DNA from: Candidatus Brachybacter algidus
GTDB lineage: Bacteria; Bacteroidota; Bacteroidia; Chitinophagales; Saprospiraceae
Assembly (NCBI GenBank): GCA_016711705.1
Contig: JADJSK010000014.1
Span: 248,001-312,000 of the forward strand
Direction of reading: 5' to 3'
DNA length: 64,000 nt
Under the pieces are notes generated by a model. That model had not been told where the DNA came from, did no database searches, and saw only the letters and a list, made by a program, of their open reading frames with translations. Shown here one piece after another: positions 8,469 through 18,312 of the stretch; position 1 is the first letter of the stretch; every line of letters begins with the position of its first letter. The translations under genes and the position numbers were made by a program.

Positions 8469-9731
8469 TTGAATCTGAATAATTTTACTTCTAAGCCAAT
8501 ATACTCTGTAATTACCAGATGTATATTTATTATTGTTTTATCGTTTATCTGCAATTTTGTCTGGTCTCAGGGCAATACTGTAATTACATACAATGAAGAG
8601 GATGGACTCAGTGGACAAAATCACGTAGTTACTTTTATTGACCACAAAGGAATGTTGTGGACAGGAAGTTATACTGGCGCTGCAGTCAATTATTTTGATG
8701 GTAGCAAATGGACAAGTTTTGACAAAAAAAATGGAGAATTACCAACAGGAGTAAATGAAATATGTGAAGATAAGTACTATAATATTTGGGTGTTTAACTA
8801 CACATTTGGCCTAAGTAAAATTTTTAATGGAAAATCCAAATATTACAAGTTTAAAACAAAAGATCTACCTGGGACTTATGCATTATACCTGAAAGAAGGC
8901 ATTGTTCACCTTATAGACTCAAAATTTTTTACAGTATATTATTATGACAATCAAAAAGAGACATTTATTATAGATAGAAAAAAAACTGATCAAATTAAGG
9001 TACTTTCTGGCAAAAAGACTTTTTACTTCAATCAATCAGAATATGGAGACATTTTTTTGGGGGATTATGAAGATGAAAATTTTACCCGGAAAATGTTCAA
9101 AATTTCTACAGAGGAAGGTGGTAAATTAATCCCACTTATTTCTAAAAAGGATATTTTAAAACAATTAAGATATTTTTTTTACTTAAATGAGGTTTTTGAG
9201 TTGAGTGAAACTGAAATTAAGGTAATAGGAAACGAAAATGACACTAAAATACTTTCAACAACTTTTAAGCAACTTAATAATGATATTATTTCATTAAAAA
9301 TAAAGAGTTTACGGAAATTTAGGTTCCAGCCTTCAAAAAACCAATTAATTGCAATTTACGAACTTACAGAAGGACATCGTTATTTATTAAAGGAGTACGA
9401 AATGTCTTCAGGCAAAGTTTTGAATGAACTTATTTATCACTCTGATTTTAATCCAAATGATGTATGTAAGGATAATGCCAATGCATACTGGATCGCAACT
9501 GAATCCAATATTCAGCGAATTTTGCCCTATCAATTTCATATTTCACCAGACAATGAAAATTTTCATTCACAGACATGGTCTGTGATACAGGCAAAAGATG
9601 GCAACTTATGGATGAGTAGTTACGGATTAGGTTTAGCAAGATTCGATGGTAGTATGATCCATAAACAGCCCGATTTTCTTTCTGCAAATGCAAAATTCGA
9701 CGATGTTTCATTTTTGACAAAGGAAAGATGA
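8469..9731 (+). CDS. LytS-like sensor kinase, N-terminal propeller part (frameshifted gene 8469-11650)
   Basis: First 420 residues of a hybrid sensor of the 'two-component regulator propeller' type. The start is TTG at 8469, the only start giving a signal peptide (CIFIIVLSFICNFVWSQ). The body holds beta-propeller blade repeats (GLSGQNHVVTFIDHKGMLWTG, then NICEDKYYNIWV-like and DGNLWMSSYG motifs), expected in the periplasm for ligand sensing. The frame breaks near 9711-9715: one extra T in the T5 run restores VSFFDKGKMIFNKEQ and continues into 9728-9925. A second shift in the AAAA run near 9890 (one A too many) then restores KGLWVLPLNADMDN into the next part. Corrected, the whole gene would encode about 1,060 residues. 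Confidence 0.75.
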   Translation: MNLNNFTSKPIYSVITRCIFIIVLSFICNFVWSQGNTVITYNEEDGLSGQNHVVTFIDHKGMLWTGSYTGAAVNYFDGSKWTSFDKKNGELPTGVNEICEDKYYNIWVFNYTFGLSKIFNGKSKYYKFKTKDLPGTYALYLKEGIVHLIDSKFFTVYYYDNQKETFIIDRKKTDQIKVLSGKKTFYFNQSEYGDIFLGDYEDENFTRKMFKISTEEGGKLIPLISKKDILKQLRYFFYLNEVFELSETEIKVIGNENDTKILSTTFKQLNNDIISLKIKSLRKFRFQPSKNQLIAIYELTEGHRYLLKEYEMSSGKVLNELIYHSDFNPNDVCKDNANAYWIATESNIQRILPYQFHISPDNENFHSQTWSVIQAKDGNLWMSSYGLGLARFDGSMIHKQPDFLSANAKFDDVSFLTKER

Positions 9732-9926
9732 TATTCAATAAGGAACAATCACAATTCAATGAAGTTAGCGATGAATATAAAGCTGGTCTCTTAGTATTTG
9801 ATGGTGAAAATCCACCAGAATTAAAGCTAAAAGGAGAAATTGGATTTTATTTAGGACGAAACAATAAAGGAGAAATTATTAGGGAACATTTCAAAAGGAT
9901 TATGGGTATTACCGTTAAATGCTGAT

Positions 9927-11312
9927 ATGGACAATAGTAATAATTGGTTCAAAATTGATTCATCCAAAGGTATGCTAATAAGTAATGTTCTCTCAGCTTT
10001 ACAAGATAAATACGGGCGATATTGGATAGGAAGGCCTTCTCAGGGTTTTGCGGTATATGATTCGATATCTGGTCGATGTAAGAATTATTTAAAAACAAAT
10101 GATCCTACCTTGTTTGGCATTATGAGTATGGATGAGGACTCACAGGGTAACATATGGTTAGGGACTGGTGACGGACTTTACTTTGTAAAAAACTCTAAAG
10201 ATTTATTTGAAAATGTTGACATCAAAAAAATGGCAATTCATATTAGCCCAGATTTCATCGGAAATAGCCTAGTTAATATCTGCAAGATGTATGATAAAAA
10301 TACGCTAGTTGTCGGCAATTTAAATGGATATTATTTAATCGATATTAAATATTTTTATACACATTCTAAAGCTCTTAAATTTAAAGGGATATTTAAAAGA
10401 GAAAATGATAATTATTTAGGAGGACAAACAAATCAAAACGGCATTGCATTTGATAGAGACAGCAATATTTGGATAGTAACTTCCAATGGTGTTTATCGAC
10501 ACTCGCCGGCACTATTTGTAGAGGATACAATTACTCCTCAGCTTATACTTGACTCAATGAAAGTTGGTAGTAGAGTTTTTAAGTTTACTGGAGAAATAAA
10601 GTGTATTGACTTATTGCATACAGAAAGATCTTTAACAATATTTTTTCATCACAATTTTAGCCCTTTATTATATGACAATGTCCGGTACAGATATAGATTG
10701 GATTCTACACACTCTTGGAGTATTTTAACATCTGTTGATTCTATTAATTATCAAAACCTAAGTCCGGGAAGTTACAATTTGCAGATTCAAGCCATCAAAA
10801 ATGGCTTGGAATCACCCATTCAAAATATTTCGTTCACTATAGATCGGGTCTTATGGTTGAAATGGTGGTTTTGGTTGGGCATTGGCAGTGTAGTATCGAT
10901 GGTCTTATTATTTTTATATAATAAACAAAGGAGCATTCAAGCTCAAAAATTAGCACTTTCCCAAAAAGAAACCGAAGTAGAATTAATGAGCAAAGAAAAA
11001 GATAGGCTACAGGTGCAGGCCATCGTTAATCAATTGAATCCACATTTTATCAACAATGCTTTGCAATGGCTTCAGGTCAGAGTAGATGATGACCTCGAGG
11101 CGGTGAAGGTAATCGGTAAACTTTCGGAAAATATAAGTACGGTATTCAGAAATAGTAGAAAACAAATTAATTACCATTCTCTTAAGGAAGAGATTCAATT
11201 GACAAATAATTATTTATTTATTCAGAAATGCAGATTTGGGGATAAATTAAATATCAAGTGCCGGGCATCGATACACTTGCCGTACTTGAAACTTATAATG
11301 TGCCTATTATGA
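9927..11312 (+). CDS. LytS-like sensor kinase, middle part (propeller, Y_Y_Y, TM, kinase dimer helix)
   Basis: Continuation of the gene starting at 8469. It holds further propeller blades (ALQDKYGRYWIGRP, DEDSQGNIWLGTGDGL, DRDSNIWIVTSNGVY), a Y_Y_Y-type Ig fold (about residues 215-305: RYRYRLDSTHSW, LSPGSYNLQIQA), a single transmembrane helix (WWFWLGIGSVVSMVLLFLY), and a cytoplasmic coiled coil leading to the His_kinase signature NQLNPHFINNALQWLQ with the phospho-accepting His. The frame is lost near 11250: restoring one base gives KLNIQVPGIDTLAV and the ATPase domain in the next entry. The domain order matches sensors paired with LytTR regulators. Confidence 0.75.
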   Translation: MDNSNNWFKIDSSKGMLISNVLSALQDKYGRYWIGRPSQGFAVYDSISGRCKNYLKTNDPTLFGIMSMDEDSQGNIWLGTGDGLYFVKNSKDLFENVDIKKMAIHISPDFIGNSLVNICKMYDKNTLVVGNLNGYYLIDIKYFYTHSKALKFKGIFKRENDNYLGGQTNQNGIAFDRDSNIWIVTSNGVYRHSPALFVEDTITPQLILDSMKVGSRVFKFTGEIKCIDLLHTERSLTIFFHHNFSPLLYDNVRYRYRLDSTHSWSILTSVDSINYQNLSPGSYNLQIQAIKNGLESPIQNISFTIDRVLWLKWWFWLGIGSVVSMVLLFLYNKQRSIQAQKLALSQKETEVELMSKEKDRLQVQAIVNQLNPHFINNALQWLQVRVDDDLEAVKVIGKLSENISTVFRNSRKQINYHSLKEEIQLTNNYLFIQKCRFGDKLNIKCRASIHLPYLKLIMCLL

Positions 11313-11650
11313 TGGTGCAGATCCATGCGGAAAATGCAATTGAACATGGCATCCGAAATAATGACAATGGTGGAGGAACGGTCAAAATTGAAGTGACAGA
11401 TGAAGGAAATTCATTTATTATTTCAGTCTCAGACGATGGAGTTGGCAGAGATAAATCAAAGCTCATCGGTTCTAAGGGTACACAGAATGGCACTAAGATG
11501 CTTTCAGAGATCGAAAAGATATTTAATAAGCAGAATAAATTAAAAATATCCCAACAATATATAGACGGAATATATACAGACAGCGAAGGGCTCTCCTATG
11601 GAACAAAAGTCATCATCACCATACCCAAACAATACAATTATATCATATGA
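11258..11650 (+). CDS. LytS-like sensor kinase, C-terminal ATPase part
   Basis: Last 130 residues of the split sensor kinase: a HATPase_c domain with N-box HAENAIEHGI, G1 box SDDGVGRD and a GTQNG G2-like motif. It binds ATP for autophosphorylation of the His in the preceding fragment. The apparent GTG start lies inside the overlap with the upstream frame and is an artefact of the shift. Its stop overlaps the response regulator start (ATGA), so the two are translationally coupled. Confidence 0.75.
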   Translation: MPGIDTLAVLETYNVPIMMVQIHAENAIEHGIRNNDNGGGTVKIEVTDEGNSFIISVSDDGVGRDKSKLIGSKGTQNGTKMLSEIEKIFNKQNKLKISQQYIDGIYTDSEGLSYGTKVIITIPKQYNYII

Positions 11651-12426
11651 TGCAAATGGAAAAATTAAAATGCGTTGTATTTGAAGATGAAGATTACAAT
11701 CGCAAATGGCTCATCGAAAAACTTAAAACGTTTGACGAATTAGATATCGTAGGTGAAGCTGTGTCCATAAATGGGGCCTTTCAGGTTTTGTTGAAAACAA
11801 ATCCTGATGTGGCTTTTATGGATATTAAATTAATTGGTGGTGATGTATTTGCATTATTATCCCGGTTGAAAACGAGTGGAGTCCCCATCCCTTTCATAGT
11901 AATCACCACCGGTTTTCCGGAGTATGTCATGACGGCACTCAATGAGTACAGGCATTATATCGTGCAATACTTAGTCAAACCATTTGTCGATGAATGGGAA
12001 ACGAAGCTCCGCAAGGCAGTTGATGCCCTCATGGCAGCAAAACTTGGAAATAACTCTTCCCTACAATTAAATAAAATTGAGGAATCATCAAAAGAATCCA
12101 CAGATCACATCTTCATCAACTCCAATAGAAATTATACCCGCATCGACTTTAAAAACGTCGCCTATCTCGAGTCCGCCGGTGGTGGCTCCACCATCATCGT
12201 TACGGACAAAGAAACCCACACCATCGACCAGACGATTAATAAATGTCTGGAGAATTTATTTCCACCGCATTTCATCCGGGTTAGCAAAAGCAATGCTGTC
12301 AATCTGCACCGTATTCAAAAGATAAATCGAGAAGACAGAACTTTGGAGATTCAGCTAGCAGATAGGATGAAGAGTGTGGGAGTGGGGGAGGTATATTATG
12401 GGGAGGTGATGGGGAGATTGGGGTGA
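11647..12426 (+). CDS. LytTR-family response regulator
   Basis: A 259-residue REC-LytTR regulator. The receiver domain has the acidic pocket EDED (13-16), phospho-acceptor Asp59 in AFMDIKL and the conserved Lys111 in LVKPF. The LytTR DNA-binding domain occupies about residues 155-255 (VAYLESAGGGSTIIV, HFIRVSKSNAVNL). It overlaps the sensor kinase stop by 4 nt and is surely its partner. LytTR proteins bind pairs of 9-bp direct repeats about one turn apart; three matching sites are found in this island (8312, 12590, 30318), so it probably controls its own operon, the barrel gene and the Asp/His-rich gene. Confidence 0.92.
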   Translation: MMQMEKLKCVVFEDEDYNRKWLIEKLKTFDELDIVGEAVSINGAFQVLLKTNPDVAFMDIKLIGGDVFALLSRLKTSGVPIPFIVITTGFPEYVMTALNEYRHYIVQYLVKPFVDEWETKLRKAVDALMAAKLGNNSSLQLNKIEESSKESTDHIFINSNRNYTRIDFKNVAYLESAGGGSTIIVTDKETHTIDQTINKCLENLFPPHFIRVSKSNAVNLHRIQKINREDRTLEIQLADRMKSVGVGEVYYGEVMGRLG

Positions 12427-12589
12427 TAGAATATAACTCATGGTGAATTTTGATCAATACAACTTAAAGCTTCAAAGGATCTATTTATGCTATTTTTTTT
12501 ATACGCAATGACAATTAGATTTTACACTTAAAAGCCTATAGCAATCGGTAGACAAATAAAAGGTTGTTGTAGGGAGTATAAACAAAGTT

Positions 12590-12656
12590 TTCGTTGCTCT
12601 AAAAGGGTGTTTCGTTGCTGTTTGAGATTTAGAAAGGTCAAGATACTATACATTTA
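12590..12656 (+). promoter_or_regulatory. Putative LytTR operator 2 and -7 element
   Basis: TTCGTTGCT occurs twice (12590-12598 and 12611-12619) as perfect direct repeats with a 12-bp spacer (CTAAAAGGGTGT). TACATTTA at 12649-12656 is a near-match to the -7 consensus and begins 29 bp after the second repeat, exactly as at operator 3. The barrel-protein gene begins at 12752. Apart from this, 12427-12751 holds nothing else recognisable. Confidence 0.65.
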
Positions 12657-12751
12657 TTACGATGATAATCATACTAAAAAGACTTTCGACGATGACAATA
12701 AGTATTCATAAAAATTGCGAAGCTGTGTTTGCCACTAAAAGGATTATTTAG

Positions 12752-13480
12752 ATGGAGCAGTTATCATTATCCTTTTCAAAAATGTATAAATCAAGTAATA
12801 TGATTACTAAATTATTATCCGTTTTTACTATTTTATTTTGTTTTTGTAATCTAAGTAATGGTCAAAATCGTGACTTACCTGAACATAAATATGTCCATGA
12901 GGATCAACCCATTTTTTCAAGAAAAAATTTAAACCCATATGGCCTCACTATTGGCTACATGTGGAGCGGATTTGACAATTTAACTTATAGCAGTAGGGTG
13001 GCGTTAGGGTCTATCACTAGCAATGCTAAAAGCTTTACTGTCGGAATGTCTGTTGATGTTTTTTATCCACTTGTATTCAACTTAGGATTTTCCATGCTGG
13101 CAAGGATGTATCGGATTCAGTTAGTCCGGCTTTTGATGCGGATAGTATAAGGTTCAAGCATTCGGCTGGGATTTTTCATTGAATTTGCATTTATTGCCAA
13201 AGCTGAAATTTGCTAGTCCATACATCGGGTTAGGATATCAATTAGGATCCTCAAAGCTGCGCCATCATTCGTTGATTCAGAATATTATGAGGGCGCAACT
13301 GCAACACTTATCATCAATTCTTTAGTACTGAATGCTGGTTTGGATATTCGATTAGGTAATGGTTTTTATATTTTCGGAGAATGGAGACAAAGCATCTTAC
13401 CTCAAGGGAATAAAGTATTGGAAACTAAATACCCATATCACCAACTTATTGCAGGAATAAAAATTAAAATGAACTACTAA
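12752..13480 (+). pseudogene. Outer-membrane beta-barrel-like protein, multiply frameshifted
   Basis: The first fragment (12752-13150) has a signal peptide (MITKLLSVFTILFCFCNLSNGQ; a start at 12800 is as likely as 12752) and beta-strand-like stretches (YGLTIGYMWSGF). Translation in other frames continues the protein: HAGKDVSDSVSPAFDADSI, then LKFASPYIGLGYQLGSS, then LNAGLDIRLGNGFYIFGEW, ending KMNY before TAA at 13480. At least three single-base shifts in 330 bp are needed to join them. The pattern suits a small outer-membrane barrel of about 240 residues. No specific family is recognised. It lies downstream of LytTR operator 2. Confidence 0.55.
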
Positions 13481-13611
13481 TGGATCGAATTATATATTTC
13501 ATAAACATGATGACTTCGCATATAGCTAGAAAAATAAAGTACAGAAAGTATAGTGCAATAAGGCTCGCATTTCGATCCGAAAGAGCAAGATTTTATTTCT
13601 TTGACCTTACA

Positions 13612-15483
13612 ATGGTGAAGAATAGCTGCAAGGCTATTTTTGCGATTATTGTAGTAATGCAATTTGTTGGTTGTGTAACTTTCAAGCCTGATAGTGATAG
13701 TATCACTTCACCTGATTACAATGAGCGTAAAACTATTACCGGTGCTTATTATAAAGGAAAATTGACACCTATTGGGTATGGGGCAGTGGCAGCATCCACA
13801 TTAGCAGGAGCTTTTGCAGGAACTCAAATCGATATGGTATCCTACTATCAAGGTGAAAGCAAACATCAAGTGAAAGCAGCTGATATTGCTATCGGCTCTC
13901 TAGTTGGGTTCACTGCTTCTATGCTCATCAATGCCGCTCTAGGAAATAAAAAAATAAAACCATGTACCGATCCGAAAGAATGGTTATCAAAGGCAAATAA
14001 GGGAATATTTATACTTGGCAAATTCGGAAAATACGATCGATGTCATGCATCGATCTGTCGAGTCGAAATACACGTAGGCAATATCAAGGATATTATTGAT
14101 TTTAAATTGGCATTTCCTCAAAGTAATTACAGTGATGTTGTTGTCCAACAATCAATCAAAAGTAGCGGTATTTCAAGAGCAGATTATCCAACTATAATAG
14201 ACCTGTATCCATCCAGTAAATATACTGTTGATGTCAAAAAACAATATATCATCAAAAGTAACGATTTGAATGCTATGGTGTCAGCGGAGAAAATATATCC
14301 CAATACAGGGCTTGACATAGAGCCTCATGCTGCTCTTATAGTAGCCAACTGCAAAGATGCCCGATTGTATCAATCGATCTTCAAGAGTGGCAAATTCAAT
14401 AAATTTGTCATGCTCAAAGGATTGAATAATTGCTCTGAAAATGAAGTGAGAGATTTACCCAACGTCTTCCCGAAAGATTATAAAATCAATCAAGAAGATA
14501 TGGTTAGTCTGAAAGCAGATGACAATTCAAGATCTAATTATCAACAAGCAATATTTATATGGCTAAATGTCGATAAAATAGCAACGCTGGACGCTATGTT
14601 CAAGAAATATAATTGGTTGCAATTTGAAAACAAACCCAAATTTGTAGCTCAAAAATACTGGGAAGTCGCTAATGAACATTACAAATATGGCGAAGATGTG
14701 CTTAGGACTTTAAGAGGACTAGCGACACTGCCTGAATACAAGTATCTGGGCGTGAAAGATGTAATCGTCAATCAATGTATAACAGATGGGCTTCAAAAAG
14801 AACTTTTGGCTAATGTAAAATTATTTGAAACCAATATCATAGCAAGCTATAGCAAAGAATATGAGGCCTGGTCGAAAAACAATACTTATAGTGCAGGTCT
14901 AGTGTCTAGCACAGGTGATTTGAAATATCTAGTCTATGGAAAAGTACAGAATAATAGTAAGTATAACTTACCAAGGAAAATTAACGTGACAAGCGATTTA
15001 ATGAGAGTAAGAAAGGTAGAAGGTACTGGTTTTTGGACTAACATAGCGATAGGTTTATCTGGACAAGGGGGCTCCTCTAGTACTAAAGTAGGTAGCAATA
15101 GTAACTTTTTTCAAATACCTAGTCTACCGCCCAATTCTAATGCAGTATATGCAGTCATGCTTGATTTTGGCCAAGGCCAGATAGCCTCGGGTTCTAATTT
15201 GATGGATCTCTTTAAATTTAAAGAAGAAACGCAGTTGGGCAACACTGTTATCACTAAAGCCTACGACAACAGCCCAATAACCAATAGCACCATCCAACGA
15301 CAATTGAGCTGGCAGAATATAGCCAAATCCGGTATGCCAGATGTGCCATTGGTCGATTTATATAGAAAAACAGAAATCAATAATGACAGCTGGGTTCAAA
15401 AGTATGACGATATCCAGCGAGAAGCAAAGGAAGCAGCAAAAAGGAAAGAGGAAAATACCATATATCTAAAGTGGGAGAAATGA
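13612..15483 (+). CDS. Large lipoprotein of unknown function
   Basis: I chose ATG 13612, not the upstream in-frame 13480, because MVKNSCKAIFAIIVVMQFVGC is a lipoprotein signal peptide with a lipobox Cys; the preceding 44 residues look like read-through of non-coding DNA. The mature protein has a glycine/alanine-rich hydrophobic segment (IGYGAVAASTLAGAFAGTQI and IGSLVGFTASMLINAALG) and then about 500 polar residues with no known family. The stop at 15483 seems premature: dropping one base near 15480 continues with EDRKFRFSGNDYKPF and ends VDMYTMGSVDY before TAG at 15674-15676, giving about 687 residues. It lies upstream of the kinase and may be its envelope partner (inference). Confidence 0.6.
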   Translation: MVKNSCKAIFAIIVVMQFVGCVTFKPDSDSITSPDYNERKTITGAYYKGKLTPIGYGAVAASTLAGAFAGTQIDMVSYYQGESKHQVKAADIAIGSLVGFTASMLINAALGNKKIKPCTDPKEWLSKANKGIFILGKFGKYDRCHASICRVEIHVGNIKDIIDFKLAFPQSNYSDVVVQQSIKSSGISRADYPTIIDLYPSSKYTVDVKKQYIIKSNDLNAMVSAEKIYPNTGLDIEPHAALIVANCKDARLYQSIFKSGKFNKFVMLKGLNNCSENEVRDLPNVFPKDYKINQEDMVSLKADDNSRSNYQQAIFIWLNVDKIATLDAMFKKYNWLQFENKPKFVAQKYWEVANEHYKYGEDVLRTLRGLATLPEYKYLGVKDVIVNQCITDGLQKELLANVKLFETNIIASYSKEYEAWSKNNTYSAGLVSSTGDLKYLVYGKVQNNSKYNLPRKINVTSDLMRVRKVEGTGFWTNIAIGLSGQGGSSSTKVGSNSNFFQIPSLPPNSNAVYAVMLDFGQGQIASGSNLMDLFKFKEETQLGNTVITKAYDNSPITNSTIQRQLSWQNIAKSGMPDVPLVDLYRKTEINNDSWVQKYDDIQREAKEAAKRKEENTIYLKWEK

Positions 15484-15763
15484 GGATCGTAAATTTAGGT
15501 TCAGTGGAAATGATTATAAGCCATTTAGATCAAAACCAGTTTATTTTTCTGAATATATCCTATCGCATGAAAAGAGAACATTAGTTTTTTTGGATTATGA
15601 TAGTAAGCCAAAAATTGGTATGGTCATTACTGGGAAAAAGGTTGATATGTATACGATGGGTTCAGTAGATTATTAGGTTCCTTTAAAATAATAGAATAAG
15701 CTCACAAAGATGAATAACGTTACAAAAAAATATATATTTTAATTTTTATAAATAATCAAAACC

Positions 15764-16134
15764 ATGTGGACAAAGTTGCTTTTAATGCTCTTTCCTTGCC
15801 TTCTGTTAGCTGGCTGTTCAAAAGACGAAAATCCAGAAGTACTTGAATCTTATTTTTCGATACGCAATACCATGATGCCATCGACGATAGGGTCGATGTC
15901 GCTTTTTATTCATATTTAAAACCTCCTATCACTATCCTTATCGACGATGTGGTCATGGGGAAAATCGTAAAAATCGCACCGGCAAAACCTAAAGATTGTA
16001 AGGACCAAAACTGCCTCCGGCTGAAGCTAAAGAAGAATGTGACCTATAGGTTTAGAGCCTACAATGAGGATAAATCGAAAACCTGGGAAGATTATTTAAA
16101 TATAACTAAAGATTGCACTATATATAAATTATAA
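15764..16134 (+). pseudogene. Small lipoprotein, frameshifted
   Basis: ATG 15764 begins a lipoprotein signal (MWTKLLLMLFPCLLLAGC, lipobox LAGC). The frame ends early, but adding one T to the T5 run near 15860 restores SYFFDTQYHDAIDDRV and joins the open frame 15949-16134 (VVMGKIVKIAPAKP to KDCTIYKL). Corrected length is about 123 residues. The family is unknown. The stop lies 5 bp before the kinase gene's TTG start, so the two are probably cotranscribed. Confidence 0.5.
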
Positions 16135-16139
16135 GCACT

Positions 16140-17399
16140 TTGGACAAACAACAGTTTTTCGAACGATTTACCATTGATTTTGAATATGGCCGACTGGGTG
16201 GTGGTGCCTTCGGAACTGTGTACAAGGCGTATGACAATCTTTCGGATAGCTGGAAGGCGATCAAAATAGCTGAGGTCAAATATATCGATGGTAAGCAATT
16301 CTCTTTGGCTTCGGAGTATGGTGCCACTAAACATCTAAGCATCCATAAGAATATAGCCAATTATGAATCTGTTCATGAGTTCAGAATGTCTAATGGGATG
16401 TTTGCTTATGCCATCATGCAGTATTACCCTGAGGGCAACCTAAAAGAACTATTGAGTACTCATGCGATAAATCAATCAGAACGCATAGCCATTGTCGAAG
16501 GGTTATTAGCTGGTATTGAGTACCTTCATCTTAATAAAATAATCCATCGGGACCTTAAGCCGAGCAATATTCTGATTTCCAAGGATATCAAGGGTAGTTT
16601 TATTCCTAAGATCGCGGATTTTGGACTTAGCAAGATAGCTGATGAAAATGAGTTGACCTCCATCTCCAATAGCTTTGCAGGGGGTACTCTAGAATACTCT
16701 CCTCCAGAACAATTATATGGCCATAAACTTTCTTTCAACTCTGACTTATGGTCTTTTGGCGTCATTGCATTTGAGATCCTGACCGGTAAAAAACCTTTTA
16801 CTTCCGATGATTTCACAGGCAGTGCCGAGGCAAAAAGATCCGTTATTTACCATAAAATTATCAATGCAGAGATTCCTGCGACAATGGATCTTTGCCCTGC
16901 TCCTTTCGATCAAGTCGTCCGAAGGTGCTTGGTCAAGGATAATAAACTACGCATACTATCTGCAGCAGAGTTGTGGCTGCTCATCAGAGCCGGAGCTCAA
17001 GAAAAACCAGTCCAAAAGCCTAGTTTCTATGAGGAAGAAACTGTCATCTACTCCACTTATCTAATTAACAAAGAGAGAGAAGAGGCCGAACGCAATCGTC
17101 TCGAGCAGGAGCAGCTTGCCGAAGAGCACCAACAAGCAGAAGCAGAGAGACAAAGACAAAAGCAAGCTGCTCAAGCTGAAGCCGAGCGGCAAAAAGCCCT
17201 CGCAATAGCAGAAGCAGAGCGTCTGGCTGAAGAAAAACGCAAGCAGGAAGAAGCTGAACGTCATCGTCTCGAGCAGGAGCGGCTTGCCGAAGAGCACCGA
17301 CAAGCAGAAGCAGAGAAACAAAGACAAAGAGAAAGCTGCTCATGTGGAAGCCGAGCGGCAAAAAGCCCTCGCTATTGCAGAAGAAGAGCGTTTGGCTGA
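16140..17399 (+). CDS. Ser/Thr protein kinase, N-terminal part (frameshifted gene 16140-19974)
   Basis: Hanks-type kinase catalytic domain, residues about 10-290. Visible motifs: glycine loop GGGAFGTVYK (20-29), Lys42 in AIK, catalytic loop HRDLKPSN (136-143), DFG (160-162), and PPEQL in place of APE. All catalytic residues are present, so it should be active and cytoplasmic. Translation starts at TTG 16140; no ATG lies upstream of the glycine loop. From residue 315 it enters a Glu/Ala/Arg/Gln coiled-coil repeat. The frame is lost near 17326-17330, where one extra A (between GACAA and GAGAAAGC) moves reading into the frame of the next entry. Corrected, the full protein is 1,277 residues. Confidence 0.88.
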   Translation: MDKQQFFERFTIDFEYGRLGGGAFGTVYKAYDNLSDSWKAIKIAEVKYIDGKQFSLASEYGATKHLSIHKNIANYESVHEFRMSNGMFAYAIMQYYPEGNLKELLSTHAINQSERIAIVEGLLAGIEYLHLNKIIHRDLKPSNILISKDIKGSFIPKIADFGLSKIADENELTSISNSFAGGTLEYSPPEQLYGHKLSFNSDLWSFGVIAFEILTGKKPFTSDDFTGSAEAKRSVIYHKIINAEIPATMDLCPAPFDQVVRRCLVKDNKLRILSAAELWLLIRAGAQEKPVQKPSFYEEETVIYSTYLINKEREEAERNRLEQEQLAEEHQQAEAERQRQKQAAQAEAERQKALAIAEAERLAEEKRKQEEAERHRLEQERLAEEHRQAEAEKQRQRESCSCGSRAAKSPRYCRRRAFG

Positions 17400-18312
17400 A
17401 GAAAAACGCAAGCAGGAAGAGGCTGAACGCCATCGTCTCGAGCAGGAGCGGCTTGCCGAAGATCGCCGACAAGCAGAAGCAGAGAAACAAAGACAAGAGC
17501 AAGCTGCTCAAGCTGAAGCCGAGCGGCAAAAAGCCCTCGCTATTGCAGAGTCAGAACGTCTTGCTGATGAACAACGCAAGGAGGAAGAAGCTGAACGTCA
17601 TCGTCTCGAACAAGAGCGGCTCGCGGAAGAGAACCGACAAGCAAGAGCAGAGAAACTAAAACACGAGCAAGCTGCTCACGCAGAAGTAGAGCGGCAAAAA
17701 GCCCTCGCTTTAGCAGAATCACAACGTCTCGCAGAAGAAAAACGCAAGCAGGAAGAAGCCGAGCGCTATAGTCTTGAACAAGAGCGGCTCGCCGAAGATC
17801 GCCGACAAGCAGAACTAGAGAAACTAAACCAGGAGCAAGTATCTCAAGCTGAAGCCGAGCGACAAAAAGCCGCTGCCTTAGCTGAATCCCAACGACTCGC
17901 TGAGGAGAAAAGCAAGCAGGAAGAAGCCAACCGTCATCGCCTAGAGCAGGAGGGAATTGCAGAAGAACGCAGACAAATACAGGCACAGAAGCAAAGACAA
18001 GAGCAAGCCGCTCAAGCTGAAGAAGCACAACAAAAAGCCCTCGCCCTTGCAAAAGCAGAGCATCTAGCCGAAGAAAAACTTAAGCAAGAAGAAGCCAAAC
18101 GCCTTCGCCTTGAGCAAGAACGACTTGCCGAAGAGCGCAAAAAAGTTGAGGCAGAGAAGCAAAGAAAAGAGAAAGCAGCTCAGGTTGAGGCAGAAAGACA
18201 AAAAGCCATTGCTATTGCAGAAGCGCAGCGTCTCGCTGAAAAACAACGAAAGGAAGAGAAAAAAGAGCGGCAACGCCTCGAGAAACAGCGCCTCGCAGAA
18301 GAGCGCAAGGGT
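17082..18312 (+). repeat. 168-bp tandem repeats encoding a 56-residue coiled-coil unit
   Basis: Unit starts at 17082, 17250, 17419, 17587, 17755, 17923, 18091 and a partial unit at 18259. Each unit encodes 56 residues, exactly eight heptads, on the pattern EAERHRLEQERLAEE followed by AEAEKQRQEQAAQ and AERQKALAIAE. The 169-bp distance between the second and third unit starts locates the inserted base. The rod would be about 410 residues of continuous charged helix or coiled coil. The DNA units are diverged, so this is an old expansion. Confidence 0.9.

Noticed and set aside
17327..17399. Programmed frameshift in the kinase gene
   Set aside because: There is no slippery heptamer with a downstream stem; the site lies within a repeat, and many similar indels occur nearby, so an ordinary insertion is simpler.
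17082..18312. Possible CRISPR array
   Set aside because: The 168-bp repeats are coding, lack spacers, and encode coiled coil; no cas genes are present.
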